A stretch of 64,000 bases of DNA, taken from an uncultured Clostridia bacterium. GTDB lineage: Bacteria > Bacillota > Clostridia > Oscillospirales > Ruminococcaceae. Where the stretch lies: assembly GCA_947627005.1 (NCBI GenBank), contig CANQUJ010000001.1:1-64000 (forward strand). Direction: 5' to 3'. Each line of letters begins with the position of its first letter. Within the stretch, counting starts at the first letter, position 1. The notes below the pieces were generated by a model, which worked only from the letters and a program-made list of their open reading frames with translations, ran no database searches and was not told where the DNA came from. Shown piece after piece: positions 18,327-28,151 of the stretch. A program made the translations under genes and the position numbers.

Positions 18327-19367
18327 ATGGCGGAATTTGTTGTAAAAGCAAACGACCCGAGGCTGAGCTATACCGGAAGGATAGAGATAGCCCCCGAAGG
18401 GGCGACTTTTTGCTGGTGCGGCTCGAAGATATATTTCGGATTTAAGGGGACTAAGGTCTCGATCAAGGGGAAGAACCTTAACTTTGGACCGGAGAGCTTT
18501 ATCGGCGCGGTAGTCGACGGAAAAGAGCTTTGCTTTAAGCTCGGCGGAAGCTGCGACTTCGACATCGTTTTGGCCGAAGACCTTAAAGAGGGCGAGCACG
18601 AGGTTACCGTATACAAGCGAATGGAGGGGCACTATTTCACAATTTCGGAGATAGTCGCCGACGGCGAGCTTTTGCCCCCGAAAGAAAAGCCGAAGAAGAG
18701 GATAGAGGTATACGGGGATTCGGTTTCGGCGGGGTCGGTGGTCGACGCGATAGATTATATCGCCAAGCCCGACCCGGAGGACCACAACGGAAGATTCGAC
18801 AACGCGCTCCACGCATACCCGCAGCTTGTGGCGAAGATGCTTCCGGCAGAGGTATACGACACCTCGCAGGGGGGAATAGCAATCTTTGACGGCACCGGCT
18901 ATTTTGAAATGCCGAACACAAGAGGGGTGGAATCATGCTTCGATAAGCTTAGATACAGCAGCTATCACCCGACCTCGGACTGGGATTTCGGCTTTGTTCC
19001 CCACGTTGTTATTATGGCGATAGGCCAGAACGACGCCTATCCCGACCCGGACGTTTTAAAAAACGAAGACGGCTACGAAAGATGGGTGAATAAATATATC
19101 GAGATCATAAACGCGATAAGGTCGCACGCCCCGAAGTCGGCGGTTGTTTTGGCGCTGACTGTTTTGATGCACGACCCGGCTTGGGACGACGCCCTTGAAG
19201 ACATCAAAAACCGCCTCGGAGGAGAGGGCGGAAGGGCGTATCACTTTATGTATTCCCGCTGCGGAAAGGCCACCCCCGGTCACCCGAGATATCCCGAGCA
19301 GATAGAGATGGCCGAAGAGATGACCGCGTTTTTAAGAACCCTTCCCGAAGAGATCTGGGAGGATTGA
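18327..19367 (+). CDS. SGNH/GDSL hydrolase, CE2-like (acetyl-xylan-esterase-type) two-domain enzyme
   Basis: N-terminal jelly-roll-like region then RIEVYGDSVSAGSVVDAI, IMAIGQNDAYPD, CGKATPGHPRYPEQIEMA; strong RBS before ATG at 18327. Confidence 0.8.
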   Translation: MAEFVVKANDPRLSYTGRIEIAPEGATFCWCGSKIYFGFKGTKVSIKGKNLNFGPESFIGAVVDGKELCFKLGGSCDFDIVLAEDLKEGEHEVTVYKRMEGHYFTISEIVADGELLPPKEKPKKRIEVYGDSVSAGSVVDAIDYIAKPDPEDHNGRFDNALHAYPQLVAKMLPAEVYDTSQGGIAIFDGTGYFEMPNTRGVESCFDKLRYSSYHPTSDWDFGFVPHVVIMAIGQNDAYPDPDVLKNEDGYERWVNKYIEIINAIRSHAPKSAVVLALTVLMHDPAWDDALEDIKNRLGGEGGRAYHFMYSRCGKATPGHPRYPEQIEMAEEMTAFLRTLPEEIWED

Positions 19368-19475
19368 AAACTGTAACCGATTTTTAATCTTTTTCCCCTT
19401 TTCAAAGCGGCGAAAATTTGTTATAATCAAAGAATATCAAGCGAAAAAAGTCGGAATTGAAAGCGAGGTCGTTTT

Positions 19476-20843
19476 ATGCGCGGCATTAAAAGAATAATCT
19501 CCGCGGCGGTCGCCGTCGCGCTGATTTTTGCGACTACAATAAACGTCTTCGCGGCGGTAAGCTTTACCCCCGATTTCGACGTTTATTCAGAGGCGGCTTT
19601 GCTTATAAATCTCGACACCGGCGACGTTATGTATCAAAAAAACGCCGACGAAAGGCTTACCCCGGCTTCGCTGACAAAGATCATGACCGCGGTTTTGGTT
19701 CTTGAACACTTTCAGGGCGATATCTCGGCCCTGTCGACCACCCGGGTCTCGGGCGGATACGAATGTTACGACGAGCTTTATATGACCGGCGCCTCTACGG
19801 CGGATATCCAGCCGTATGAAGAAGTCTCTTATAAAGACCTTTTATACGCGCTTATACTCCGCTCGGCCTGCGAGGCGGCGAATATAATCGCGGTGAACAT
19901 AGGCGGAAGCCTTTCCGGCTTCGCCGAGATGATGAACCTTAAGGCAAAGCAGCTCGGGATGAACGACACCCACTTTACCAACGCCCACGGCCTGTTTTTT
20001 GAAGACCACTACACCACCGCGAACGACCTTGCGATTTTGACCCGCTACGCGATGAGCCTGCCGCTGTTTACAGAGATCGCATGTTCGGCGACTTATACGA
20101 TGAGCGAAACCTCGTATCACGAGGAGCGCACCATAAGCCACACCAACTTGATGATGCTTAAGGGCAGCGAATACTACTATGAATACGCAAAGGGGATAAA
20201 GACCGGAACGCTTGACGAGGCCGGAAGATGCCTTATCTCTACCGCATATAAAGACGGTTACAGCTATCTTTTGATAACTCTCGGCGCGCCGCAGCAGAAT
20301 GAAAACGGCGAAAACGTGATGTATAACATGATCGACCACAAAAACATATACGAGTGGGCGTTCGATTCTTTTGAATACACTACGGTTATAAGCGGGACAG
20401 AAGAGATTGCCGAGGTGCCGGTGGAATACGGCGACGGAGTGGACTATGTTATAGTCCGCCCGAACGCGGAATATTCGAGGATTTGGAGCAAAAGGATACC
20501 CACCGATTCGGTTTATCGCGACATTAAGCTTAGCGAAAACGTCATCGCGCCGGTAAAAAAAGGCGACGTTTTGGGGGTGATGGAGCTTCAATACGGAGGG
20601 GAGACCCTTGCGACGATAGAGCTTGTCGCGACCGCGGACGTCGCGAGATCCGTCCAGAAAGAGACTATCGCCAAAGCGCAGAGCTTTATCGGCTCGAAGG
20701 AATTTTTCAACGCCGCAAAGTATTCCCTCGCATTTTTTCTCATATACACGATACTGATAATAATTTTAAAGATAGTCGTCGCAAGGAGCAACAAAAAGCG
20801 CTCGAAGATGTACGGCGCCCCGAAAAATATGAGAAGAAAATAG
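19476..20843 (+). CDS. D-alanyl-D-alanine carboxypeptidase (DacF/PBP5-like, S11)
   Basis: Signal peptide, SLTKIMTAVL (SxxK), SACEAAN (SxN), KTGTLDEAGRC (KTG), C-terminal TM. Confidence 0.93.
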   Translation: MRGIKRIISAAVAVALIFATTINVFAAVSFTPDFDVYSEAALLINLDTGDVMYQKNADERLTPASLTKIMTAVLVLEHFQGDISALSTTRVSGGYECYDELYMTGASTADIQPYEEVSYKDLLYALILRSACEAANIIAVNIGGSLSGFAEMMNLKAKQLGMNDTHFTNAHGLFFEDHYTTANDLAILTRYAMSLPLFTEIACSATYTMSETSYHEERTISHTNLMMLKGSEYYYEYAKGIKTGTLDEAGRCLISTAYKDGYSYLLITLGAPQQNENGENVMYNMIDHKNIYEWAFDSFEYTTVISGTEEIAEVPVEYGDGVDYVIVRPNAEYSRIWSKRIPTDSVYRDIKLSENVIAPVKKGDVLGVMELQYGGETLATIELVATADVARSVQKETIAKAQSFIGSKEFFNAAKYSLAFFLIYTILIIILKIVVARSNKKRSKMYGAPKNMRRK

Positions 20844-20854
20844 ACAAAAAACTA

Positions 20855-20892
20855 AAGGGCGGGCTTCGCTAAGAGGTCCGCCCTTTTTCTTT
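20855..20892. terminator. Bidirectional terminator between convergent dac gene and glucan-synthase-like gene
   Basis: AAAGGGCGGGC...GTCCGCCCTTTTTC stem-loop with T-tract. Confidence 0.7.
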
Positions 20893-23800
20893 AAGTCTTG
20901 CCTTTATCGGCGCGGAGGGGCTTAAAGTCGTCATTCCGCTTTCGGTCTTTGCGCCGCAAAGGTCTTCGCGAAGGGCTTTAAGATACCACGCCGCCGAGCC
21001 GGTGTATATCGACCATCCGCCCCGGCCGAGGCAGTTTTTGTTTGAATAGACGTCGCCGCAAAGATAGTAGGGCTCGGTCTTGTATTTTAAATATCCGCCG
21101 TCTTTAGAGCGGTTTATCGGGTTGAGCGCCGCAAGGATCCCCTCGCCCTCGTTTATAAGCCCCGCCTTGATGCAAGCCGAGCCGAGCCACACCGCGCCGT
21201 GGGTGTATTGCCCGCCGTTTTCTCTTATCCCCTCGGGGTAGTTTCTTATATACCCCGGGTTCGGCTCGGAATCGTCGGAAAAGGGCGGAGCGAACAGCTT
21301 TATCACCCCGCGCTTAAGGTCGGCGAGGGCTTCGCAGGCGGATTCGAGGGCCTGTTTCGTAAAGCCGTCTTCGCCGAGGCCGGCAAATTCGGCGAAGGAC
21401 TGCGAAATCGAGTCGATCTTACATTCCTTCGATTTTATCGACCCCAGCTTCGAGCCGTCGTCGAAATACCCCCTAAGATACCACTTAGGGTCGCGGCCGA
21501 AGCTTTCGACCGACTCTTTTAGCGCCGCCGCATATTCTTTCAGCGAGGCGGAATATTCGCGGTCGCCGCGCGATTCGGCGAGCTTTGAAAACCTATTTAA
21601 AACGATGATATAAAATTCAGTCAGCCAGACGGATTCGCCCTCGCCGTTTTTCCCGACGTTTCCGAAGCCGTCGTTCCAGTCGCCCGAGCCTATGAGCATA
21701 AGCCCGTGGGCGCCGGTCTTTCCGGCCCGAAAGTCTATCGCCCGGCGGCAGTGTTGATAAACCGCTTCGCGGCGGGCGGTTCTGAATACCTCGCCGTAGC
21801 GCTCGGTTTGACTGTCCGAAAGCTCGAGGCCGTCGCAATAGGCGGTTTCAAGCGAGAGCAGCCCGAAATCGCCGGTCTTTTCGACATATTCGCAGGCCGC
21901 GAACGGAAGCCAAAGCGCGTCGTCGGAGATTTTGGTTCTTATTCCCCGCGTTTTGCGCCCCGGCATTATATGCCACCAGTGCAAAACGTCGCCCTTAAAG
22001 AATTGCGCGCAGCAGCAGCGGAGTATCTGCGTTTTAAGGGCGGAGGGGTTTTCGTCGACTATTCCGAGGGCGTCCTGAAGCTGGTCTCTGAATCCGTAGG
22101 CGCCGGAGCACTGGTAAAACCCGGTCCTCGCGTAGATCCTTGCGTGAAGCGCCTGATACCGCAGCCAAACGTTCATCATAAGGTCGGTCGGGCGGTCGTC
22201 GGTTACGATCTCGAGCTTATTCTCGCGGGCGTCGGTCTGTTTGACGAAAAGCCCCGGCATGGCCTCGGCGGCTTTTTCGGAGAGGCCGTATGAGATATAA
22301 AAGCAGACCCTTTTTCTTCCGGCAGACCTAACAGAGACTATCCCCGCCAAGGTTTCGGAGGGCTCGATTTTATCGCTCTTTTCGCCGGATAAAAACGCCT
22401 CGCGGTTTGTCGAGACAGAGCAGGGCTCGGAGCAGGAGATAAACATAAACCCCGCCGTCTCGGAGGCGTAGGAGGCCAGCAAAAGGCCGTTTTCGCGCTT
22501 TTTTGGGATTATCGCCGCGCAAGAGCGCCTGTCGGGGCCCATACATGGCTCGGTATAGAGCGAAAGCGTTCCCTCGGCCTTTGAAATCAGCTCGACGGTT
22601 ATTCTTTTGCAAAGCCCCTTTTCCGAGACTTCCACCGCGGTTTTGGCCTCGTAACCGTCGCCCTTTGAAAAATATTCCGCCTTATAGGGCGAAAAGACCG
22701 CCGCAGCGCCCCTTATAACGTCGTAAAGCTTGCCGCCCATCTCAAGTATAAGCCTTTCGCCGAGGTTGTCCCGCGCGGGGTCGTTGTCCCAGGGGGTAAG
22801 GCGGTTTTCCTGCGAATTAAAAGCGTAGGTGAACCCGAGCGACCCTTCGGAGACGAGAGTTCCGAAAACGCGGTTTGAAAGGATATGGCACCAGGGGAGC
22901 GGCGGCTTTTCGTTTATGACGTAGCTTTCGCCGAAAAACCCGCCGCAGGCGACCGGGTAATCCGTTTTCTGCAAAATCGGAGAAGAGGGGAGTATCTCTC
23001 TGAATTTTTTGGGCTTTATCTCGCTTTGAGGCGGGATTATTTCGCCCTCGCAGATTCGGCAGGTCGAAGTGCAGACGAGCTCGAACAGCCCCTCGCGCGA
23101 TCTCGAAAGGTCTAAGGGCAGGATCCCGCCGCTTGAATAGACCGAGCCTTCAAGCCCGGCCTCTCTTGCCGCCGAGATCAGCGCGGAATAGTGTTCGCGC
23201 TCGTAGCGGCCCTTGTCGTCGAACGCGAAGACGAGCTGAAAATCCACCCCGCAAAGCCGCAAAAGCTTATAAGCCCCAAGATATGCCGAAAGCTTCTGCG
23301 AGTCGTTGTTTCCGTTAAGGGCGACCGAAACGAGCGGAAGCTCGGTGGAAATCGAGAGCTCCCAAAGGGCGCTTAGCGGAAGCCGGTTGCTTTCTATCGC
23401 CCTTTTTCGGCGCTCCGGCATTTTTGTTTCAAAGAGTATATCCGGCAAAAGCGACGAGGCCACCCGCCCGGCGGCGGTGTCGAGCCGTGGGGATCGGCAG
23501 AGCTTCGGCTTTTTTCGCCTTATCTCCGAAACGCGGTTTATAAGTTCGTCGTAAGAGTCGGCGCAGAGGATAAACATCGTAAGCTCGGCCTCGGATTTAG
23601 GCGGCAGGGTTATCTGCGCGGAAATAAAGATACAAGGGTCGGGCTCGGAAATAAGGCTCGGGGGAATATCCGCGAAGCCGGTTTTAAGGCCGTATAGGCC
23701 GGCAGGGCGGCTTAAAACCTCGCCCCTGTCGAAGCTTACGGTCTGTTTTATATCTTCGATAAACCCTACGCCGATATAGATTTTTTTATCTTCGCCGACC

Positions 23801-26800
23801 CTCGAGGCGACGGCTATATCCCAGCGCGGGTCGCGCTCGAATCTTAAAAACAGCTTTGAAAAGGCGGGGTGCGCCCTTTCGGCGGCGTCGTTTTGCAACG
23901 AGGGCTCGATATAGCTTATTATCGAGGAGGGAAGAGGGGAGGCGGTCTCGTTTTTAAGGGCGAAGGTCCTAAGCTCGCAGGGGTATTCGGAGTGAAGGCT
24001 TATTTTCATCCCGGAAGAGAGCTTTTTCGTGCAGCGGTAATATGCCGCAAAATCCTCTCCGAACTCTGCGGTAAGGTCGTCGGCGCCCTCGGGCGGAAGC
24101 CCGAACATAAGCGCCTCGCCGCCGTCGCTTATAAAACAGCGGACGCCCTTGGGGCGAAAGATCGGGTCGCGGGTTTTAAGATATACGTTTTTCGAGCGAT
24201 AAAGCGCCGCGCAGCAGCCGTTGTCGGCGGCGGCAAGGGTAAGCTCGCCGTTGCACAAAAGCTTTACCCGAGGGGAGATAAGGTCGAAGGTATCGAAGCT
24301 TTCGGTCTCGATACGGCGGGGCTCCGGCTCGGAGATCTTCGGGCGGATGAGGTTGTTTTCAAACACCGCAGTTCCGAGGTGGAACCGCTCGTCCAAAAGT
24401 TCGAGCGCGCCCTTTGCCCGCAGATCGCGCATAAACCGCCTTTGCATGATTCCGTTAGAAAGAATGTTGTCGCATGAGACTATGCTCATTCCGACGTGGT
24501 GGGCCATATAGCTTCGCACAGGCTGCGGCTTTTCGGAATCGGGCGCGGTAAAATCGAGGGCTTCGTATAGCCCGAAGCTGCCGTACATGCCGTAATCTTT
24601 GAGCTTTCTAAGGTTTTCGACCCCTTCGCCGCCCGAATAGCAGAGCGAGATAAAGGTAGAATACGGCGAAACGACGTAGTCCCGCTCGAGCCCGCGCCTT
24701 ATCCCGGTGTTCGGAACTCCGTGCGCCATATAGCGATAGTTAAGGGCGCTGTCGAAGCTGTAAAAGCCGCTCTCGGATATCCCGTAGGGGCGGTTGAGGC
24801 TTTTCGCGTAGCGCTGCTGAACGCCGAGGGCGTATTTTAGGCTTTCGGCAAAAAGCGAGCCCTCGGGGCTTTTTAAGAATATCTCCGGCATGAAATATTC
24901 AAACATCGTGCCGGAATACGAGGCCGCGCCGCCGAAAAAGCCGGAGCTTAGCATCGCGCGGGAGAGCCTTTGCCAGTGGCTTTTGGGGACCTGCCGCGAG
25001 GCGATCGCCCAAAACGAGGTCAGCCGCGCCTCGCTCATAAGGCAGTCGTAGCAGGCCCTGCCGCGCTCGCCGGTCTCGGGGTCTATCCCGATCGCCATAA
25101 GCCCGCGAACCGGGTCGTAGAACGCCGAGAGGTCGGTCGAGTCGATAAGGCTTTCAAGCCTTTTTATCAAAGAAGTTACCCTTTGGGCCGGCTCGAACTC
25201 TTTAAGCCCCTCTTTAAGCGCGACGAGGCAGCAGACGAAATTTCCGCTGTCGACGCTTGAGACGAACGGCCTCGGGCAGATTTTAAGCGTTTCGGTGTCA
25301 TACCAGTTATACAGGTTGCCTTTGTATTTTTCGAGCCGCTCGACCGTCGCGACGGTTCTTTCTATCCGCTCGACCGCGGCGGCGCGGCTTATAAGTTTGC
25401 GGTCGCAGGCGGCGAGGACCGAAAGAAGATACAGCCCGATGTTTGTCGGCGAGGTTCGGCGGGCGGTTCGGTATACCGGCGCGAGCTGGATATTGTCGGG
25501 CGGAAGATAGTTGTCCGGCCGGCCGACCGCGCTTTCAAAGAACCCCCACATATCCGCAGTCTGTTTTATAAGCTCGCGGCTGTCGCGATATTTAAGCCTC
25601 GGTTCCAAAGACTCCGACTTTTCGCAGTCGAAGACCAAAACCGCCGGGGCGACAGAAAAAATCGCGCCCCAAAGCCTTATGAAATAATCGGGAGAGAACA
25701 AAAGCGAAAGGCTTAAAAGCTCGGGGAGGATATAAAACCCGAGCGGGCTTTGCTCGGCTTTGTCCGAGGCTTCGGAGGTCGTCCAGTCGAGAAGCCGCCT
25801 TTTGGTAATAAGCCTTATAAGAGCGGCCGCAATCGCGCGGGAGGAGACCACCGCGAGAGTCGGGAGAGTTATAACGCTGTATAGGATATATCTTAAATTC
25901 TGCGAGGCAGAGCTTATCAGCCCGGAATAAAACCGTCTGCCGAGGGCGCGGTCGTTGAGCGCCGAAAAGGCGGTCGAAAGGATCGGCGGAAGAAGCCACA
26001 TCAGCAAAGCCGAGGCGGCGACTATCGCCGAAGAGGCCGAGGCAAAGAGAAAACTTATAAAAAAGCAGAGAAAAACCGAAATCGGCGCGGCGGCGCGGCG
26101 AAGATTGTCCAAAAGCTTCAATTTTGAAAGGATACCGTATTTTTTCGAGAAAATTTCGGGGATATTCTGAAAGTCGCCGCGGATCCAGCGGTCGAGGCGG
26201 CGATAATAGCTCTGCGGGCTTGAGGGAAACCCCTCGGTAAAACAGATATCTCCGGCGTAGGCGGTCTTCATAAGCTCGCCCTCTAAAATGTCATGAGAGA
26301 GTATCCTTTCGCTGTTAAGACGGGGCGCGGTCTCTTTAAGCGCGCGGACGTTTATAAGCCCCTTCCCGCAGAAAGTCCCCGAGCCGAAAACGTCCATATA
26401 AAGGTTAGAGGCTTCTTCGTCGTAGCTCGATTTCGAGCCTATTCCGCCGAGGCTTTTTGAAAATTCCGAGCGCAGAGAATCTTTAAGCCGTGTAACTATT
26501 CTCGGCGCGACTATTCCGAAGCCCCTTACTACCCGGCCGTCTTTTATAACCGCTCTGTTCGCGGGGTGAAGGGCTATCGCCAAAAGCTCGCTTACCGAAT
26601 CCATAAGCGGAAGGGTGTCGCTGTCGACGGCGCAGAAATATTCCGTTCCGACTATCGACCCGAACGCGCCGAGAGTCGCGTAAAAATCGCCCTCGCCGCA
26701 CAGGGTGTATTCCGCAAGGTCTAAAAGCGCGCCCCGCTTTCTAAGCCTTCCCATATACTCCTGCTGGGTCTCGGAAAAGCTTCTTTTTCTTACGAAGCAG

Positions 26801-27939
26801 GAAAATTTTCCCTCGGCGGTCTCGTTGAGTTTGGTTATCGTTTCGGCGAGGCTTTCGATTATCGCGCGGTCCTCCGAGACGGTCGGGACCTGTTCGGGGG
26901 AGAGGTCTATAAGCGCGCAGACGGATATGTTTTTCGCGGGATTCAGACAGTGAAGCCTTAAAAGCCGGTCGTAAAGCGAGGCGGCGTCCTCCGGGTCGAA
27001 GGCGACCGAAGAGAGGACTATCGCGGTTTTGGCGGACCGAACCTCTGGCGATGAAACGCTTAGCCGCATAAGCCTTTCTGCGCGGCGATTGCGGGTCAGA
27101 ACAAAGTCGCTTAGCGGGCGCAGGGCCTCGATCGCCGGAAGAAACAAAAGCGCCGCCGCAAGAGGAATATCCGCCCAAAAGGCGATAGAGACGGATATAA
27201 TCGCCGCAAAAACCGCCAGCCCCGCCGCGGCAAGGGCAGCGGAGCCCTCTTTAAGCCGCTTTTTCTTAAAAACGGCGAGGCTTTCGACGTCGATATCCGA
27301 ACCCGCGTATTTTTCGATAAGCTCGTCGCAGAGCTTGAGCTCGTCGAGCCCGAATTTAAAGGAGGTTTTATATATCGCCTCGCGGTATAAAAGCCGGGTC
27401 TTCGGATCGCTTTTTCGATATGCGCCGTCGGCCGAAAGCTTTATCGCGACGGGGTTTAAAACGTCGTTGATCCTGTCCGAATCTATGCTCGAAAGGTCGC
27501 TTAAAAGGGTCATATAGCGGATAAGCGAAAGGTCGCGGCGCTCTAAACGGTCGCAGATCTTCTCGACGAGGGAGTATATAAGCGAGAATTTTAGGTATTC
27601 GAGCTCGCAGCCGAATATTCTTCGCGAAGCGCAGACCCCGCGAAGAATGAGGATAATTTCGTCGGTATCGGGGAAGGCTTCTTTCGAGGCGGAAATGATC
27701 GCCTCGGCAAGCTCGAACCCGCCGTTGAAATATATGAGCTTTTCGGGGAAATCCCCGGCCTTTGAGCCTGCGGCGCTTAAAATCGTGTGGAAATTGTCCG
27801 CAAAAAATACGAGAGGCTCGCTTGAAACGCCGGACGCGCAGAGCTCGGAATAGGTTTTTTTAAGGGCTCGAACTCGTTTCGAGGTTCTTTTTGAGAGGCT
27901 GTTAAGGCTTACAAATCCGCCGGCGGCGCCGTTTTTCAT
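20869..27939 (-). CDS. NdvB/Cgs-like giant protein: GT84-type glycosyltransferase, glycoamylase-like and GH94-type phosphorylase domains (cyclic beta-1,2-glucan synthase-like)
   Basis: 2356 aa; GT84-like FCAVDSDTLP...ILEGELMKTAYAGDICFTEGFPSSPQSYYRRLDRWIRGD; glycoamylase-like SGFYSFDSALNYRYMAHGVPNTGIRRGLERDYVVSPYST; GH94-like FYQCSGAYGFRDQLQDALG, GSGDWNDGFGNVG, ENGGQYTHGAVWLGSA; several TM helices. Confidence 0.88.
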   Translation of the reverse strand: MKNGAAGGFVSLNSLSKRTSKRVRALKKTYSELCASGVSSEPLVFFADNFHTILSAAGSKAGDFPEKLIYFNGGFELAEAIISASKEAFPDTDEIILILRGVCASRRIFGCELEYLKFSLIYSLVEKICDRLERRDLSLIRYMTLLSDLSSIDSDRINDVLNPVAIKLSADGAYRKSDPKTRLLYREAIYKTSFKFGLDELKLCDELIEKYAGSDIDVESLAVFKKKRLKEGSAALAAAGLAVFAAIISVSIAFWADIPLAAALLFLPAIEALRPLSDFVLTRNRRAERLMRLSVSSPEVRSAKTAIVLSSVAFDPEDAASLYDRLLRLHCLNPAKNISVCALIDLSPEQVPTVSEDRAIIESLAETITKLNETAEGKFSCFVRKRSFSETQQEYMGRLRKRGALLDLAEYTLCGEGDFYATLGAFGSIVGTEYFCAVDSDTLPLMDSVSELLAIALHPANRAVIKDGRVVRGFGIVAPRIVTRLKDSLRSEFSKSLGGIGSKSSYDEEASNLYMDVFGSGTFCGKGLINVRALKETAPRLNSERILSHDILEGELMKTAYAGDICFTEGFPSSPQSYYRRLDRWIRGDFQNIPEIFSKKYGILSKLKLLDNLRRAAAPISVFLCFFISFLFASASSAIVAASALLMWLLPPILSTAFSALNDRALGRRFYSGLISSASQNLRYILYSVITLPTLAVVSSRAIAAALIRLITKRRLLDWTTSEASDKAEQSPLGFYILPELLSLSLLFSPDYFIRLWGAIFSVAPAVLVFDCEKSESLEPRLKYRDSRELIKQTADMWGFFESAVGRPDNYLPPDNIQLAPVYRTARRTSPTNIGLYLLSVLAACDRKLISRAAAVERIERTVATVERLEKYKGNLYNWYDTETLKICPRPFVSSVDSGNFVCCLVALKEGLKEFEPAQRVTSLIKRLESLIDSTDLSAFYDPVRGLMAIGIDPETGERGRACYDCLMSEARLTSFWAIASRQVPKSHWQRLSRAMLSSGFFGGAASYSGTMFEYFMPEIFLKSPEGSLFAESLKYALGVQQRYAKSLNRPYGISESGFYSFDSALNYRYMAHGVPNTGIRRGLERDYVVSPYSTFISLCYSGGEGVENLRKLKDYGMYGSFGLYEALDFTAPDSEKPQPVRSYMAHHVGMSIVSCDNILSNGIMQRRFMRDLRAKGALELLDERFHLGTAVFENNLIRPKISEPEPRRIETESFDTFDLISPRVKLLCNGELTLAAADNGCCAALYRSKNVYLKTRDPIFRPKGVRCFISDGGEALMFGLPPEGADDLTAEFGEDFAAYYRCTKKLSSGMKISLHSEYPCELRTFALKNETASPLPSSIISYIEPSLQNDAAERAHPAFSKLFLRFERDPRWDIAVASRVGEDKKIYIGVGFIEDIKQTVSFDRGEVLSRPAGLYGLKTGFADIPPSLISEPDPCIFISAQITLPPKSEAELTMFILCADSYDELINRVSEIRRKKPKLCRSPRLDTAAGRVASSLLPDILFETKMPERRKRAIESNRLPLSALWELSISTELPLVSVALNGNNDSQKLSAYLGAYKLLRLCGVDFQLVFAFDDKGRYEREHYSALISAAREAGLEGSVYSSGGILPLDLSRSREGLFELVCTSTCRICEGEIIPPQSEIKPKKFREILPSSPILQKTDYPVACGGFFGESYVINEKPPLPWCHILSNRVFGTLVSEGSLGFTYAFNSQENRLTPWDNDPARDNLGERLILEMGGKLYDVIRGAAAVFSPYKAEYFSKGDGYEAKTAVEVSEKGLCKRITVELISKAEGTLSLYTEPCMGPDRRSCAAIIPKKRENGLLLASYASETAGFMFISCSEPCSVSTNREAFLSGEKSDKIEPSETLAGIVSVRSAGRKRVCFYISYGLSEKAAEAMPGLFVKQTDARENKLEIVTDDRPTDLMMNVWLRYQALHARIYARTGFYQCSGAYGFRDQLQDALGIVDENPSALKTQILRCCCAQFFKGDVLHWWHIMPGRKTRGIRTKISDDALWLPFAACEYVEKTGDFGLLSLETAYCDGLELSDSQTERYGEVFRTARREAVYQHCRRAIDFRAGKTGAHGLMLIGSGDWNDGFGNVGKNGEGESVWLTEFYIIVLNRFSKLAESRGDREYSASLKEYAAALKESVESFGRDPKWYLRGYFDDGSKLGSIKSKECKIDSISQSFAEFAGLGEDGFTKQALESACEALADLKRGVIKLFAPPFSDDSEPNPGYIRNYPEGIRENGGQYTHGAVWLGSACIKAGLINEGEGILAALNPINRSKDGGYLKYKTEPYYLCGDVYSNKNCLGRGGWSIYTGSAAWYLKALREDLCGAKTESGMTTLSPSAPIKARLKEKGRTS

Positions 27940-28038
27940 GAAAATACTTCCTTTCGGGCAGGCATTTTTAGGTTAGTTTTCCCGCAGGAAGGGGAAATAT
28001 ACCGCCGGCGAGAGGGAAGCGGGGGGTGAAAAAATCGC

Positions 28039-28067
28039 TTGACAGGTTAAAAGTATTGTGTTATACT
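28039..28067 (+). promoter_or_regulatory. SigA-type promoter
   Basis: TTGACA-N17-TATACT upstream of the CNNM/CorC-type gene. Confidence 0.65.
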
Positions 28068-28151
28068 TGCAACGTGTATAATTGTGCGCGAATGGCAGAC
28101 ATTTGTGCGTAAATAGCGTTTTTATACACAGAAAGGTTTGATATTCTTTTT

